Shown piece by piece: positions 44,705 through 55,390 of a stretch of 64,000 nt of DNA (position 1 is the stretch's first letter; the number at the start of each line of letters is the position of its first letter). Below the pieces are notes generated by a model that was given only the letters and a program-made list of their open reading frames with translations, searched no databases and was not told the origin of the DNA. The stretch is taken from positions 248,001 through 312,000 of the forward strand of contig VSJF01000002.1 in the NCBI GenBank assembly GCA_009739215.1, read 5' to 3'. Both the position numbers and the translations under genes were made by a program. The stretch is from Floccularia luteovirens (Eukaryota > Basidiomycota > Agaricomycetes > Agaricales > Squamanitaceae).

Positions 44705-45356
44705 AGAAGTACAAAAGTGCTGCTACCCTTCTCGTTGTGCTGTTCAAAATTATATTATACAAAGTGTAAAGAAGCACGTTTTAGTAAGTACTAGCGTATC
44801 AATCGATCAGGAGACACGATCGGTTTGCGATCGGAATACCGTGCAGCTAATAAGTGGTCAATAAATAACACTTTCCCAGCTATTTTGTAAAACTCACGGG
44901 TTAGTGTCCTATGTTCAATATAGACTGTCAGAGGTGAACACCTATTCTGCTGCATTGATAATCATCTTTCCCGCATTTGTAAACAAAAGGGTGAAATAAA
45001 ATTAATGAGTTGCAATCATAATTTGCGTCTGAATGCATATATCCACTGAGTAGAAAAAACCTGCAAAGTGTGCTCGAATATCATCTAATTAGTTAAAGAA
45101 AGATATATATTAAGAGAAACCGTACTACTCAAACCATATATCATGCAAATGAAATCCGAAATGAAATCCATCCATACATCTGAAGCAAAAGTAAGAAAGA
45201 ACATAAGCCTCGTATTAAATAAAAAATGTTCTGATATAATACGCTAAATGCCATGCAACACCAGCCAGTTTGAGTTTAATCTCTCCAATTCACCAGTTTC
45301 TACAAACTAGAATCAGGTTGTTGTGGTCAGCTTCTTCTCCACGGCTTCTCTCTGCT
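44705..45356. other. Intergenic, AT-rich
   Basis: No gene seen; probably the 3' flank of the Ser/Pro-rich gene that ends at 45357. Confidence 0.5.
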
Positions 45357-46163
45357 TCATAAATTCCCGTTGTTATTATTACTCGTAGTTTGTTGAGTGT
45401 CCACACCAATTGAGAAGCCTTGAAAATTATCCAATATCGGTGGTAACACGAAAGGGTTGTTATGGCTTGGGAGATGAGGAGCAGCTTTGGTGTTATTACT
45501 TGCTGCAACAGATGAAGGGTTTGTGCGTTCAGGTTGTAGTGTGGGCGGAGCGGGTGGAAGAACTGCCGTACCCGCCTTCGTGACTTCCTTCCCATTTCCA
45601 TTTCCGTTGTCCACCCCAGCATCACCCTCACCCTCACCCTCAACTTCTGACACATTCAGTAGTGCACTATACCATGTCGGATTGAACACCAGCTCAGGAA
45701 TACTAGGTGGTGGAGGTATCTTTGGTGGAGACGTTTCAGCTTGGGTTTGCCATGTCTTCGACTTTTTTGATTTGGAGTTAAATAGTTTCGAGTTTAATGA
45801 TTTGGAGTTGTAAGATTTAGGATTGGTATTGGCATTGTGAACTTCAAAACTCATCGAACTCGTCGGTTCGACAAGGAAATCAGAATCAAAGGAGGTAGTA
45901 GGGGCTACAGAAACTGGGGAGTTTAATGATAATCGTTTCGATGATTCTGCTGCGGCAGAATTGGACGAGAATTTGAATCCAGAAAATGCGCGTCGAATCG
46001 TCCGCGAAGCTGAACTCGCTACTGAACTCGTTTCTGCATCTTTGGATTTCCCCATGACACGTGTGGGTGCCATGGTTGGGGATGTTGGAGTTGGAGGTGT
46101 TTTGACAGGTGTTGGTGCCGGTTTAGAACCAGGCACAGGCGTAGGAAGAGATGGAGACGACAT
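45357..46163 (-). CDS. Ser/Pro/Asn-rich protein of unknown function
   Basis: Single open frame of 268 aa. Low complexity throughout: Pro/Thr-rich N-terminus ('SLPTPVPGSKPAPTPVKTPP'), a Ser-rich basic middle ('SRTIRRAFSGFKFSSN'), a repeated 'NSKSLNSKLFNSKSKKSKTW' segment, 'SPPKIPPPPSIPELVFNPTW', then an acidic Gly/Glu run and an Asn-rich end. No signal peptide or membrane segment. The length of the open frame and the conserved-looking 'NPTWYSALLNV' phrase support a real protein, probably disordered. No catalytic role suggested; 3' introns cannot be excluded. Confidence 0.6.
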   Translation of the reverse strand: MSSPSLPTPVPGSKPAPTPVKTPPTPTSPTMAPTRVMGKSKDAETSSVASSASRTIRRAFSGFKFSSNSAAAESSKRLSLNSPVSVAPTTSFDSDFLVEPTSSMSFEVHNANTNPKSYNSKSLNSKLFNSKSKKSKTWQTQAETSPPKIPPPPSIPELVFNPTWYSALLNVSEVEGEGEGDAGVDNGNGNGKEVTKAGTAVLPPAPPTLQPERTNPSSVAASNNTKAAPHLPSHNNPFVLPPILDNFQGFSIGVDTQQTTSNNNNGNL

Positions 46164-46615
46164 ATTCCAGTTAATTAAACGTTTGTCGCTAAGTAATCAA
46201 AACCTTGACTACAATCAACACAGAACGCAAAAAAAAACGGAAATCGAGGGAAAACGGGAAAAACAGGCAGTCGATTACGAAAGGCAACCAACCCACTCCA
46301 ACGTGCTGGTGAACCCTGACCAGTGGAGAAAATAAGGGGAGTGGAGGGGAGGAGGGGGGTCCTTTCCCTGCCACGACTTTTATGGGGTTGCAGCTGTAGA
46401 GCCCTAAGCTAGGGCCAGGCTCCAAATCAAGGATCTCCATCAATTCTAGCAAATCATATTTTATTGCAGTTCGCTTCATTTTGAACAAGCACGGTATCAT
46501 TTAGAAAACAGCCTATGTAAAGAGTAGCACCAAATTCTAGGATAAAATAACAAAAAAAATGACATTGGCAAGAAAAGTTGGACTTTATACATATGAGTCG
46601 ACATATCACCACAAA
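46164..46615. other. Intergenic between two minus-strand genes
   Basis: No gene seen. The CT/GA-rich stretch on its left side is probably promoter of the gene starting at 46163. Confidence 0.5.
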
Positions 46616-48277
46616 TCAACGCATTGGGATAACGTTAACTTTCACCGAAGGAATACCCTGAAGAAAATCCAAAGCTCTCATAAGACTTTCAAACTGAGCA
46701 TCCATCTCCTTGATCTTGAACTCCAAATATACTAATTTCAGACTCGCACTTGGAATCTCTATATCCCTGTTCCCATTCCCACTACCAACCCCGATGGCAG
46801 GCTTCCTACCCACGCGCCTCCTTGATTCGACCAAATCCGAGACAATGGTCACCAAAGTGAGAACACTCTCATACCCAAGTGGTGCACGCAAATCCCTGAG
46901 GAAACACTCCGAAAGGTACGGCAATGAATGCAGCCGATTGGTATTTCGTCCGAAAATCAATTGTGACGCCATTTGGGATAAAGAGATTTCATGAGGAAGC
47001 CGGTCTTCAAGGGTAATCGTTAACGATTCCAACATAGGGATGATTTCCAATAAGGCAAGAGCCGTGCTTTTTGGGACGTCCCTCAACAAGAGGTGTGTGA
47101 TTCCGGAGAGTGTCGCTCCAGCTTCTCTTTCTCCCGAAAATGATTGTGTGGAGAACAATTCGGCAACTTGCGTTTGGTGAGTGATGGCTTGTGTACGAGC
47201 AGGACAACAAAAATCCAACGTTCGGAGAGAAGGGGCTATTATTGACCTGACCATCGCATCCAAGTCGCTGCATATACCCCTAAACCTTAGCGTATGCAAA
47301 ACGGGAAGTTCCAGCGGATCCAAAACCTCCTTGAGCTGGTTTCCACTCTCAATCCATACATCCAGGATTTCAAGATTCGGCGTCCAATACAATTGTTGAA
47401 TGAGTCCAGATTCAGTGTCAAAATGGTTTCTGTGTGATTTAAAATACTTCAATTGCGACCAAGGGAAGGTAAAAGTTTGTTCTGGATTAGGAGTGTCTTC
47501 GAGTTCCAAACAAGTCAATTGAGGAGCCACGCCGAAGATATCGATGACGCAAGGTGGATCATCACATCGAGAAAGACTGAGGTGTTTAAGGCAGGCAACA
47601 TTCCCTTTCGCCTTTGCTAAAATCTCGAACGATGCTGGGCTGAGATTACTCAGAGCGACTTTTCCCCAATAGTTCGATCGGCGTAAGAGAATTTCGATAA
47701 CTATCGCAAAATCTGTTATACGGCCAGAAAGACTGAACGCCATAGGATAGCTATCGCTGTAGATCATGAGGGAACGTAGTCGCCTGTGAGCGTTGTCGGA
47801 ACGCTCGTGGTGCCAGGTCAAGTGGAACGAAGCCCATAATGGTTTAATGGACAGCGCGACTGATCGCCAACTCTTGCAGATGTGACCAAGACGCCATGGA
47901 AATGGATCATTGCTGCGGAGGTCAACAGATGAGATAAAATATTGGAAAAATTCTGTTATGATCTCGGGAGGCAGTCTTCTGACGGGCGAAAGTATGGTTT
48001 TGTGACAATCAATGAAAAGCTGGACGTTATCCCGCTGTGTTCTGAGCCCATCATGTGGAGGTGGTTGTCGACGTATTTCCATGTCCAACCAATTTATTAC
48101 ATTTTTCCCCTCGAAAATGAGTTTACGTATACTCTGTGTTTGGGCTTCCGAAGGAGCGTGATTTGTGAAACATAGAGGTGAAAACTTCAGGCGCTGTGTT
48201 TCGATTTGTGGGAGGTTGGAGTGACTTCTTGGTGTACTGAATGATAAAAGTAAGGCGAATAGTGCCACTGGTCGCAA
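46616..48277 (-). CDS. F-box protein with leucine-rich-repeat-like tail
   Basis: Single-exon frame of 553 aa. The first ~20 residues look unlike the family and the true start may lie in another exon. From about residue 25 it follows the common agaric pattern: 'NHAPSEAQTQSIRKLIFEGK', a short coiled-coil ('LDMEIRR...LRTQRDNVQLFIDCHK'), then the F-box 'LSPVRRLPPEIITEFFQYF' at about 95-113, 'HICKSWRSVALSIKPLWASF', and a long C-terminal half with leucine-rich-repeat-like segments ('LKHLSLSRCDDP', 'LTCLELEDTPN', 'LEILDVWIESG', 'LHTLRFRGI'). F-box proteins recruit substrates to SCF ubiquitin ligases. The family is large in mushrooms; the target is unknown. Confidence 0.85.
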   Translation of the reverse strand: MRPVALFALLLSFSTPRSHSNLPQIETQRLKFSPLCFTNHAPSEAQTQSIRKLIFEGKNVINWLDMEIRRQPPPHDGLRTQRDNVQLFIDCHKTILSPVRRLPPEIITEFFQYFISSVDLRSNDPFPWRLGHICKSWRSVALSIKPLWASFHLTWHHERSDNAHRRLRSLMIYSDSYPMAFSLSGRITDFAIVIEILLRRSNYWGKVALSNLSPASFEILAKAKGNVACLKHLSLSRCDDPPCVIDIFGVAPQLTCLELEDTPNPEQTFTFPWSQLKYFKSHRNHFDTESGLIQQLYWTPNLEILDVWIESGNQLKEVLDPLELPVLHTLRFRGICSDLDAMVRSIIAPSLRTLDFCCPARTQAITHQTQVAELFSTQSFSGEREAGATLSGITHLLLRDVPKSTALALLEIIPMLESLTITLEDRLPHEISLSQMASQLIFGRNTNRLHSLPYLSECFLRDLRAPLGYESVLTLVTIVSDLVESRRRVGRKPAIGVGSGNGNRDIEIPSASLKLVYLEFKIKEMDAQFESLMRALDFLQGIPSVKVNVIPMR

Positions 48278-49303
48278 AAATCACTCACTTCAATTGCTGA
48301 TTAGAGACCATAGTTAGGTAGTTCGACGATCAAAGGTGTTTAAAGCAATGAAGAATGGAACCGCTACTACTTAAGACATTCAGTTATTGCAGAAATCACA
48401 ATAATAAGTATGATATCATCTCACCTGCATATCATAGAACTGGGGGCTGTTGTTCAAGCTCCACAATATGGGGGATAAGAGACTGGAACCACACCACCTC
48501 CTGTCTGGGTGTTCTGTATATAATGGAAAAAATCCAAATTTTCAGAATCGTATGGCATTGACACTGTCGGCGGTGCTCAATATGGATGCATATGGATTCG
48601 AAGATATTACATACCCCCTGTTTTCTATGAGTCTACATGCAACTCCTGGCTCCTGTCAACAGTAAATATAGGTCAGAAGTGGCGGAAGTGTCATGCTTGA
48701 ATGGCTCGCTTGAGGGGTTTGACTGTGCGAATTACCCACATGGTGTATCGGCCACAGGGATGTACTATAAACCGACCTGAAGAAGAACAATACGTATGAG
48801 TTAAGTGTAGAGACTGGTTTAATAGAACATACCAACGGCCCAAAAATGATAGCTCCAATTAACCTCCTCAAACTCAAACTGCGCTGGTATGGAGTTTCAC
48901 GCCGTCACCGGCCAATTCGTCGATTAACTAAGAAAGGATCGGTTAAACAAGTATGTCGCTTTCCCATCTTTCCACACGCACCATATTAACGGACCATATT
49001 AACGGAATTCGTTATGTTTCGTACAAAACATGAGATATCTCATACAAGCTATCATACCCTCCGACTTGTCTAATCCAACCAACACGTTCGTATCGTCTCA
49101 TTTTTGCCTTCAGTCCGTTTATCAGTCGCAGGTGGGTTAACAATGAAGCAATATCAATATGGTTCAAAGAAGCTGTACGGCTAAGCTGACCGAACCGTTC
49201 TCACGAAAATATCTCCGATTAAACATCAATCTTATCAGCATTTCAAGGTTTGTGTGCGATTCATTCAGACCAACGCCACCAGATATACCAATACGAGCTA
49301 GGA
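48278..49303. other. Intergenic between divergent genes
   Basis: No gene recognised; upstream regions of the F-box gene and of acireductone dioxygenase. A 12 bp direct repeat ATATTAACGGAC/ATATTAACGGAA occurs near 48985-49007. Confidence 0.5.
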
Positions 49304-50026
49304 ATGCGAGCGTACTATTACGACAACTTGCCAGGCGACCAACGCCTTCCTCATGACCATATCCCTTCTCAACCCGTATCAGCTGAGACGCTTGAGAAGA
49401 TCAATATCAAGTTCTGGACCATCCCCGTGGAAGGGTATGAGAATGAGTTGAATAATGTTGCGAAGAGCAGAGGGTACAAAAATCGGGATGTGATCAACGT
49501 GTCCAAGGAGGGCTTAGGGGAGGTATATGAAGAGAAAATCAAAGGCTTTTTCCATGAGTAAACGCAATTACAATCATACTTGACGTTGAAAAATAATAAC
49601 TATTTACATATCAGGCATTTGCATGAGGATGAGGAGATTAGATACATCCTCTCTGGAAGTGGATTTTTCGATGTTCGAGGTATGTTATATGCGATATTTG
49701 CCTTTTTTGTAAGCAATACGTAGCTAACTTGGTGGCTATGTGTGAAGAAACCCCAACGGATGCCTGGATACGCTTGGCTGTAGAGCCTGGAGATCTCCTC
49801 GTTGTACCAGCGGGTATCTATCATCGGTTTACTTTAGATGAGGCCAATAATATCAAAGCGTTGCGCCTCTTCCAGGTTAGTCCGAGTCAAATTAATCAAT
49901 CCCCCATCCATCAATCCTTATTATTATTAGGATGAGCCGAAATGGATCCCACATAACCGGAGCGACTTGACCGACCAGAATCCTCACCGCATCAATTATC
50001 TGAAGAGTATTGGAGTTGGTGCTTAG
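49304..50026 (+). CDS. ADI1: Acireductone dioxygenase
   Basis: Join(49304..49557, 49615..49679, 49748..49875, 49931..50026), 543 nt, 180 aa, the usual family length. Converts 1,2-dihydroxy-3-keto-5-methylthiopentene to the keto acid precursor of methionine plus formate (Fe form) in the methionine salvage pathway. The metal ligands are visible: '[10 protein letters not shown]' (His-x-His-x3-Glu) rebuilt across the first intron and 'PAGIYHRF' for the last histidine. Start chosen at '[19 protein letters not shown]', where most fungal homologs begin; an in-frame ATG at 49250 would add 18 residues unlike the family. Introns are 57, 68 and 55 bp. Ends '[11 protein letters not shown]'. Confidence 0.95.
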
Positions 50027-50302
50027 ATAGTCAACTTGAAGTTATCGAAATGTATCAGACTTCACCATATGTATCCAAAAAAAATTTATCAATTAATATT
50101 GTGTTTTGTGTCACAATTAGGTCTTTGAAGATGTATACAATAAAAATATAGTCCCGTAATAATTGTATGACGCTAAGGAGGTGTATCCGGATTGTAGAAG
50201 TACACGAATAAGTTTAATAATATTAAGATCAATTAGACAGAGCTATACCGGGCAAGCTCAAATAATAACAATTGTGTGAGAATACATTAAATAGACAAGA
50301 GC

Positions 50303-51643
50303 CTACATCACGATTGTATATTGAATTGTTTGAGCAGGCGTTTGAGGAGTGTACTTTGTTGGAGATATTGGTAAGGGTAAGTCTGTGTTTACTGGCGGAC
50401 TCAAATCGTTATGTGGAGCCGTACTGATCCTTGTGGTTGTTCGAAGGGTAGAATCGTCGGGACGGTATGGTGCAGGTAGAGGACGTGGAATTTCGTGAGA
50501 TGAAGAGCCTAATGAATGTGCCGATCGCGGAGAAAATTTATCCGCGATTGACTTTCCTGAATTGGGTCCCTCCGTGAGTGTTTCCATCGGAACGCGCATA
50601 TCCCTAGGTAGCTTTGGACGTTTTACTGGTCTACCCCTTAACCTTGTGAGTCCATTCCTCTCCTCCTCAGCCGATACATCCCTGATGGATCCTACGCGTT
50701 CGATATGCGAGACACTGCTTTTTTGGCGAGCAATAGGTTGAACTTGCTTGGCACGAGCCTTGAGAAGTCCAGCAATGACCTTTGTGTCTGATCTAGCAAC
50801 AACAGCAGGTTTCGCCACGGTGGTAGTAGTGGAAGTGGTGAATTCTTCAGAATGAGCTAAATCATCAGGTTGGTCTTGTTCGGCATTGGTGGCATTTGTG
50901 TCTACAGTTTCCTCAGGAGTTTGCTCTGGGTTTTCCGGTGTTGTCAGAGTTGCGCTGTCCGGGAAATGTTGGGATGCAGATGACTGGGAGTATTCCGATG
51001 GAGATTCATCCACAGTGCTCTCGGTGTTACTACGAGCTTGCGCGCGTAGCTGTCTTCGTGACTTGAATTTACGGTGAATCCTTGGTTCTGGTATGATAAG
51101 ATCCGGGAGTGCTGCGGGGTAGCGCTTTGGTGATTGATTGGGCATAAGAGCCAAGGATTGGTCCTCCTGTCGTTCTGGCGAAACAGATTGTCCTTTCCTA
51201 CTATTAATATTCTCCTCATTGTTGGCAATAGTTTCCAAGAATGTGTGGAAATCCATGGCATTGTCGTTAACGAAAGCCGATCTGGGGCAAGTCTGTATGA
51301 AAGTAGCAATAGTCTTTACTGAAGCATGATGCTTGAGACTGGTCCTCTTTGGTGTCTGGAATGGGATGACATTCTTAAGTGAGAACCGGCTCTGCTTGCT
51401 GTCGTCGGAAGGGGGAATGTGTTCGTGAAGTTGTGAATACGGGCTGGATATACCCGCCATATTTGTGTCTGAGTTGTAATTGTTCCTCTTCTCAACTTTC
51501 CGACGATACCATCGTGCAACAAAGAAGGAAAGGATGGATAGCACAACGACAATCCCAATCACGATACCAGCTATTTTGCCAGAGTGAACAACAGCTGGAT
51601 TCGTTGCGCTATCTCTCGGGGAATCAACTGCCACGGGAGCCAT
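50303..51643 (-). CDS. Single-pass membrane protein of unknown function
   Basis: Single frame of 446 aa. Short N-terminal segment, one transmembrane helix at about residues 23-43 ('IAGIVIGIVVVLSILSFFVA') followed by positive charges 'RWYRRKVEKR', which predicts N-outside, C-inside. The ~400-residue tail is Ser/Thr/Pro-rich and apparently disordered, with basic patches ('KFKSRRQLRAQARS', 'GRPVKRPKLPRDMRVP'). Proteins of this build are common in agarics ('SSXT-TM' type sensors or wall-associated proteins), but no ectodomain is present here. An upstream exon carrying a longer ectodomain is possible. Function not known. Confidence 0.7.
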   Translation of the reverse strand: MAPVAVDSPRDSATNPAVVHSGKIAGIVIGIVVVLSILSFFVARWYRRKVEKRNNYNSDTNMAGISSPYSQLHEHIPPSDDSKQSRFSLKNVIPFQTPKRTSLKHHASVKTIATFIQTCPRSAFVNDNAMDFHTFLETIANNEENINSRKGQSVSPERQEDQSLALMPNQSPKRYPAALPDLIIPEPRIHRKFKSRRQLRAQARSNTESTVDESPSEYSQSSASQHFPDSATLTTPENPEQTPEETVDTNATNAEQDQPDDLAHSEEFTTSTTTTVAKPAVVARSDTKVIAGLLKARAKQVQPIARQKSSVSHIERVGSIRDVSAEEERNGLTRLRGRPVKRPKLPRDMRVPMETLTEGPNSGKSIADKFSPRSAHSLGSSSHEIPRPLPAPYRPDDSTLRTTTRISTAPHNDLSPPVNTDLPLPISPTKYTPQTPAQTIQYTIVM

Positions 51644-52941
51644 TCGCGGGAAACAGGTTAGGGGGGGAAATCGTAATCGTGGGGTGAGGAGGTGCGTTAT
51701 TCTGAACTACAGGTCTTAAAAACATTTTTGTAATTCCAGGCATGTCAGGTTATGGATAACGGAAAGATTACAGAGATTTCACAGCCATGGGGCGGGTTTG
51801 TATCCCCTAATGGGGTTGATTGCGTACAGGATATAAATATGGATTGCGGTCCACGTAATCATGGGCTTAGCGGGCCACTGATAATTGCAACGGCTCTTTC
51901 AATAGGTGCAGAGCCTGTTGAGAGCACAGATGGGTGTAGGAATCATGCAAGTTGAACATGAATACGAGAAATGAGACTTACAAGACACGTCTATTGTTAT
52001 TCAGCTTTCGATGTTTGGCTGACTGACTTCCTATATCAAAATGATACTTCCCAGGGATCAAAATAGCTCGGATGGTGATTGAAACCAGAAGCTGATAATC
52101 TGTGCTTGAACAGCCTTTACAGGGGAATGTTAATGAATATTGGGTGTAAGCAGTCGCTCTGAGACGGTTATTTAGCATGGTTGGAATGAATGCTAAAAAC
52201 TTTATTGAACTAAAGCATAAGCTTCATTTGGTGTCATTGGACGTATCATCAATTCTTGGCGGAGTTCGTATTTTATCGATTACCGATTATCTCCGGGTCG
52301 CAGACCCCTTTCACTCTCCATGGCTGAGGGCATCTACCATCGAATTTCAAATTCTTGCAAAAATAATTGATAACCTTGAGACATCAAGAGTGTCTTGATG
52401 TCTTTGATCATGTGGCTATACGATATCACAATTTTTACTGGATACCTAGGATAGGTGTTGATCGTACTTATAAGTATGTGAAATCTTACAAGGATTCAGA
52501 ACTTGAATATCTACTCAACCCAGAGAGTGTACTAGTGAAACCTTAGCTCAAATTTGCGATCATCAGTTGCCATGACATCCACAAGGGAAAGTTGATACTT
52601 AGTGTTCGAGAAATGGCTGTGTCTTGTGATTGATTCAAATCAAATTGCTGTTAAATTCCTTCAGTTTTCGTTCGCCGCACGATAGTCCGACACAAGAGCC
52701 TGTTAATGGTTCTACCTGCTGAAAGGTAAATAAATTTCCAGCGTTGTCCTGCTTTCACTAACCCCTGATGGACACGCACTGGTATACATATTTGTTTCGC
52801 CAACTCAGAGTCGTATTCGGCACCTATATTCCTAAGCTAGATCAATGTCATGTGAGCCCACGAATGTCATCATGACATGAACGGATCCCATAGTGGCTAC
52901 GTAATTTCGACTCTTTCCCCAACTTTCACCCAAGAATTATA
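51644..52941. other. 1.3 kb without a recognised gene
   Basis: Short open frames of 60-73 codons without motifs. Upstream regions of the divergent membrane-protein and CMC4 genes. Confidence 0.5.
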
Positions 52942-53301
52942 ATGGCCAAGGTAAAAATTAATAAAGTGTATCAACTAAAGTTTCAATCTCTCAACATCCA
53001 TGTATTTTCCATGTTCAGGACCCAGCTTGCCAAGTTGAGGGTGAGTGAGTTCCCTCGCATTATAAACAGATAAATAAGGCACGGAAATTAATGTCCCCGT
53101 AAAATTCTAGCGTGCGATATGCACGCGTGCCTAAACAAGAACACATACAGACCAGAAAAGTGTGATACACAACTGTGGAGACTTTATGCATGCTGTCAGA
53201 AGATGTACGACGAAACCGACGGGAAAGGGGAGTCTACAGCTTGTCCCATACCCGACGTCGTAAAACGCTGGTTGAAAGATCATCCACGTACTAAGAAATA
53301 A
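52942..53301 (+). CDS. CMC4: Cx9C motif-containing protein CMC4, mitochondrial
   Basis: Join(52942..52950, 53019..53040, 53111..53301), 222 nt, 73 aa. The first exon is 9 nt (ATGGCCAAG) and the second 22 nt, both joined in phase through GT-AG introns. The product reads 'MAKDPACQVEACDMHACLN' then 'KNTYRPEKCDTQLWRLYACC' and 'QKMYDETDGKGESTACP', ending 'VVKRWLKDHPRTKK'. This is the twin-cysteine CHCH protein CMC4, the fungal counterpart of p8/MTCP1. It lives in the intermembrane space, is imported and oxidised by Mia40, and is linked to respiratory-chain maintenance. Without the two tiny exons only the part from 53119 would be noticed. Confidence 0.92.
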
Positions 53302-54009
53302 CCGCTCTTGTTGGTTGTTTGCTTGGGGCAAGGTCCGTAACATTTTATATCAGGGTGGAGCAAGAAACCTGACTTGTGGCATACTTGCAAAGATCACCTC
53401 AACGTTTACACCACCTTGGCATTACTTGATATATTTGAAAGGATGTGAGTACCCGGTGAAACGGTGCTTTCATGACCTTGGCAAAGAATCACATATTTTT
53501 GAAATCGCAGTAATTAGGGGCGTTTGTATTCTATAAATTGACTTGTGCCTTATTGCGGCCTCTCGGGGCCGTTATAACGGTCTGAACATCTCCGTCTGCT
53601 GGAAGTATAGGTTAACCAATTGTAAAGGGACTTGTCATTTGTTGGTGAATCTTGCTGTGCAAGAGAACTTACCACTTTGATCTCTTCTCGCGCGCAGCAA
53701 TTGTTATGATTGATGCGTTGATGGCAGTTGAAACTCCGCAACGGCACAGGATGTCCATAGTCAGACAATGACAGGCTTCTCTTTTTGAGCAGTGCAGTGT
53801 ACATGAAACTAGTAGATTGGTATAGGTCTACCTAGTATCTTGTTGATTGAGGTCCTTAAGTGGGTACATACCAAATAAGGGAAAGATAGAGGCTATGCAC
53901 TAACCGGAAATGGAGCACACCGAATGACTCTGGGCGTGATTTGAAACCCGCGGGCTGAACAAAATGCAAAACTATTTACGCATACACCCAGTAAACAGCA
54001 ATTACCAAT
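53302..54009. other. Intergenic upstream of U6
   Basis: No protein gene seen. The part next to 54010 should hold the U6 upstream control region; no canonical TATA box is obvious 25-30 bp before the RNA. Confidence 0.5.
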
Positions 54010-54033
54010 GTCCCCTTCGGGGTGACATACGAA

Positions 54034-54064
<31 letters not shown>

Positions 54065-54130
54065 GGCCCCTGCACAAGGATGACACGCTTTCCCGGAGTG
54101 GTAGACCTACGGGTCTCAATATTTATTTTT
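54010..54130 (+). ncRNA. U6 spliceosomal snRNA
   Basis: Starts with the 5' stem-loop GTCCCCTTCGGGG, followed by AAAATTGGAACGATACAGAG with the ACAGAGA box that pairs with the 5' splice site, then GATTAGCATGGCCCCTGC with the catalytic AGC triad, and CAAGGATGACACGC. These are the most conserved U6 blocks. A run of five T at 54126-54130 is a plausible Pol III terminator. The 3' part after GACACGC departs from other fungal U6 sequences, so the mature 3' end is uncertain. One base of the CCTGCGCAAGG block is changed (GCG to GCA). Confidence 0.92.
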
Positions 54131-54425
54131 GAATTTACTGCTTCAAATTCCTTTTAATCATTGACTTCCATTCCGAATTACAAAAAAAATGTCGACTTGA
54201 ACTTCTTTCTTTACAACACATACACAGCGGACAGAAATAGTATTACAAATAAAACTATACAGAGAGAAATAGAAGTATGAGATTTGAAAAGCAGAAAGTG
54301 CAAAATACGAAGTCGACGCAATATAAGGCGCCTCATAGATCTAAGGAAAGGAACTGCATATGGCATAAGTGGAACATAATCAATCGGCATACATCGAGAC
54401 TTCTTGGGGAGGCGTCTCAACCTTA

Positions 54426-55390
54426 TTACCACACTTTCATGTAGCCCAAAGACACGGCTTCCGCAAGCAATAGCCATACAAATAATACCAACAGGATGGC
54501 CAATTTCGGCAGCCACAAAGTGATGTTCGTGTAGTAATTGCTTCTGAAGCTATCCAGCCTTCGTTGCAGTCCGGAGGAGACATAAATATCTCCAATGGAG
54601 CGTTTCCATTTGCTTGCACAACGAGCGAGGCGTAGACGTCCTTCCATCAGATGTCGATATTGGTCCCAATAATTTTGGGAAAGGGGTACACTACTGGCAT
54701 CGTCTGATACACCACCGTGGAAGACGAGATGGAAGAGTGTGTAAAGGAAGTAAAAGCGGATAATTGTGGTTACCCGCAGTTTGCGTTTGAATTGGGTTAG
54801 TTCTGAGGCAGTGGGTTCTAGGAAGGTTTGATTTTTGATCTCAGTTTCAATTCAAGCAGGAAAATCGATTTACCTATGAATGCAATGTAAGGCAAGCGTC
54901 CTTGATAAACCCCACCACCATACAGAGATCCATCTAGAAGAGTATGGACAGCAAGTGGAGAAAGTCGGTTCTCGTCGCTAGTGTTGAAAATATCCCATCG
55001 CATGGGGTCCACTGGCTATATAAAGTCAATATCAGAGAATTCGGGCAGACGGAGAAGAGAGTAGCTGACAGCGCATGTCTCAAGACCCCATGTCATTCGG
55101 AGCATTGCCACATCCAACTCTCCCGTTGAACTTATTGGTACATTTGCCCAAAAATCGGGAAAGCTCTCCCTTCGTATGGATTCGATGTCTTTATGGAAAT
55201 GTACTCGTATTTGCCTGCACCGTGACGCGTATGATGAAGCCTTAATAAATCATGCACCAATGAGAATGTACAAATTGTCTTACCCTTTTGGTGGGAATCG
55301 ATACTCCGGCCTAGGAGTAGCATTACGAGCGGAAGCGCCCATCCGCTGTCGTTTCAGGTGGGATAGATTTTGGTCCCATATGTATTCCTG
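54426..55390 (-). CDS. Unrecognised multi-exon membrane protein
   Basis: On the minus strand a chain of open pieces with plausible splice sites suggests one gene: a possible start 'MGASARNATPRPEYRFPPK' near 55340, 'KYEYISIKTSNPYEGRAFPI' (about 55150-55225), 'LDVAMLRMTWGLETCAVSYS' (about 55090), 'DPMRWDIFNTSDENRLSPLA' (about 54960-55015), and a last exon from about 54845 to the stop at 54426. The last exon has two hydrophobic stretches: 'TTIIRFYFLYTLFHLVF' and 'WLPKLAILLVLFVWLLLAEA'. Exact junctions, especially between 54845 and 54870, could not be settled. I do not recognise the family; an acyltransferase-like membrane enzyme is only a guess. Confidence 0.4.

Noticed and set aside
45487..45813. 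Plus-strand 108-codon frame opposite the Ser/Pro-rich gene
   Set aside because: Low complexity and antisense to a longer frame with a better start and composition.
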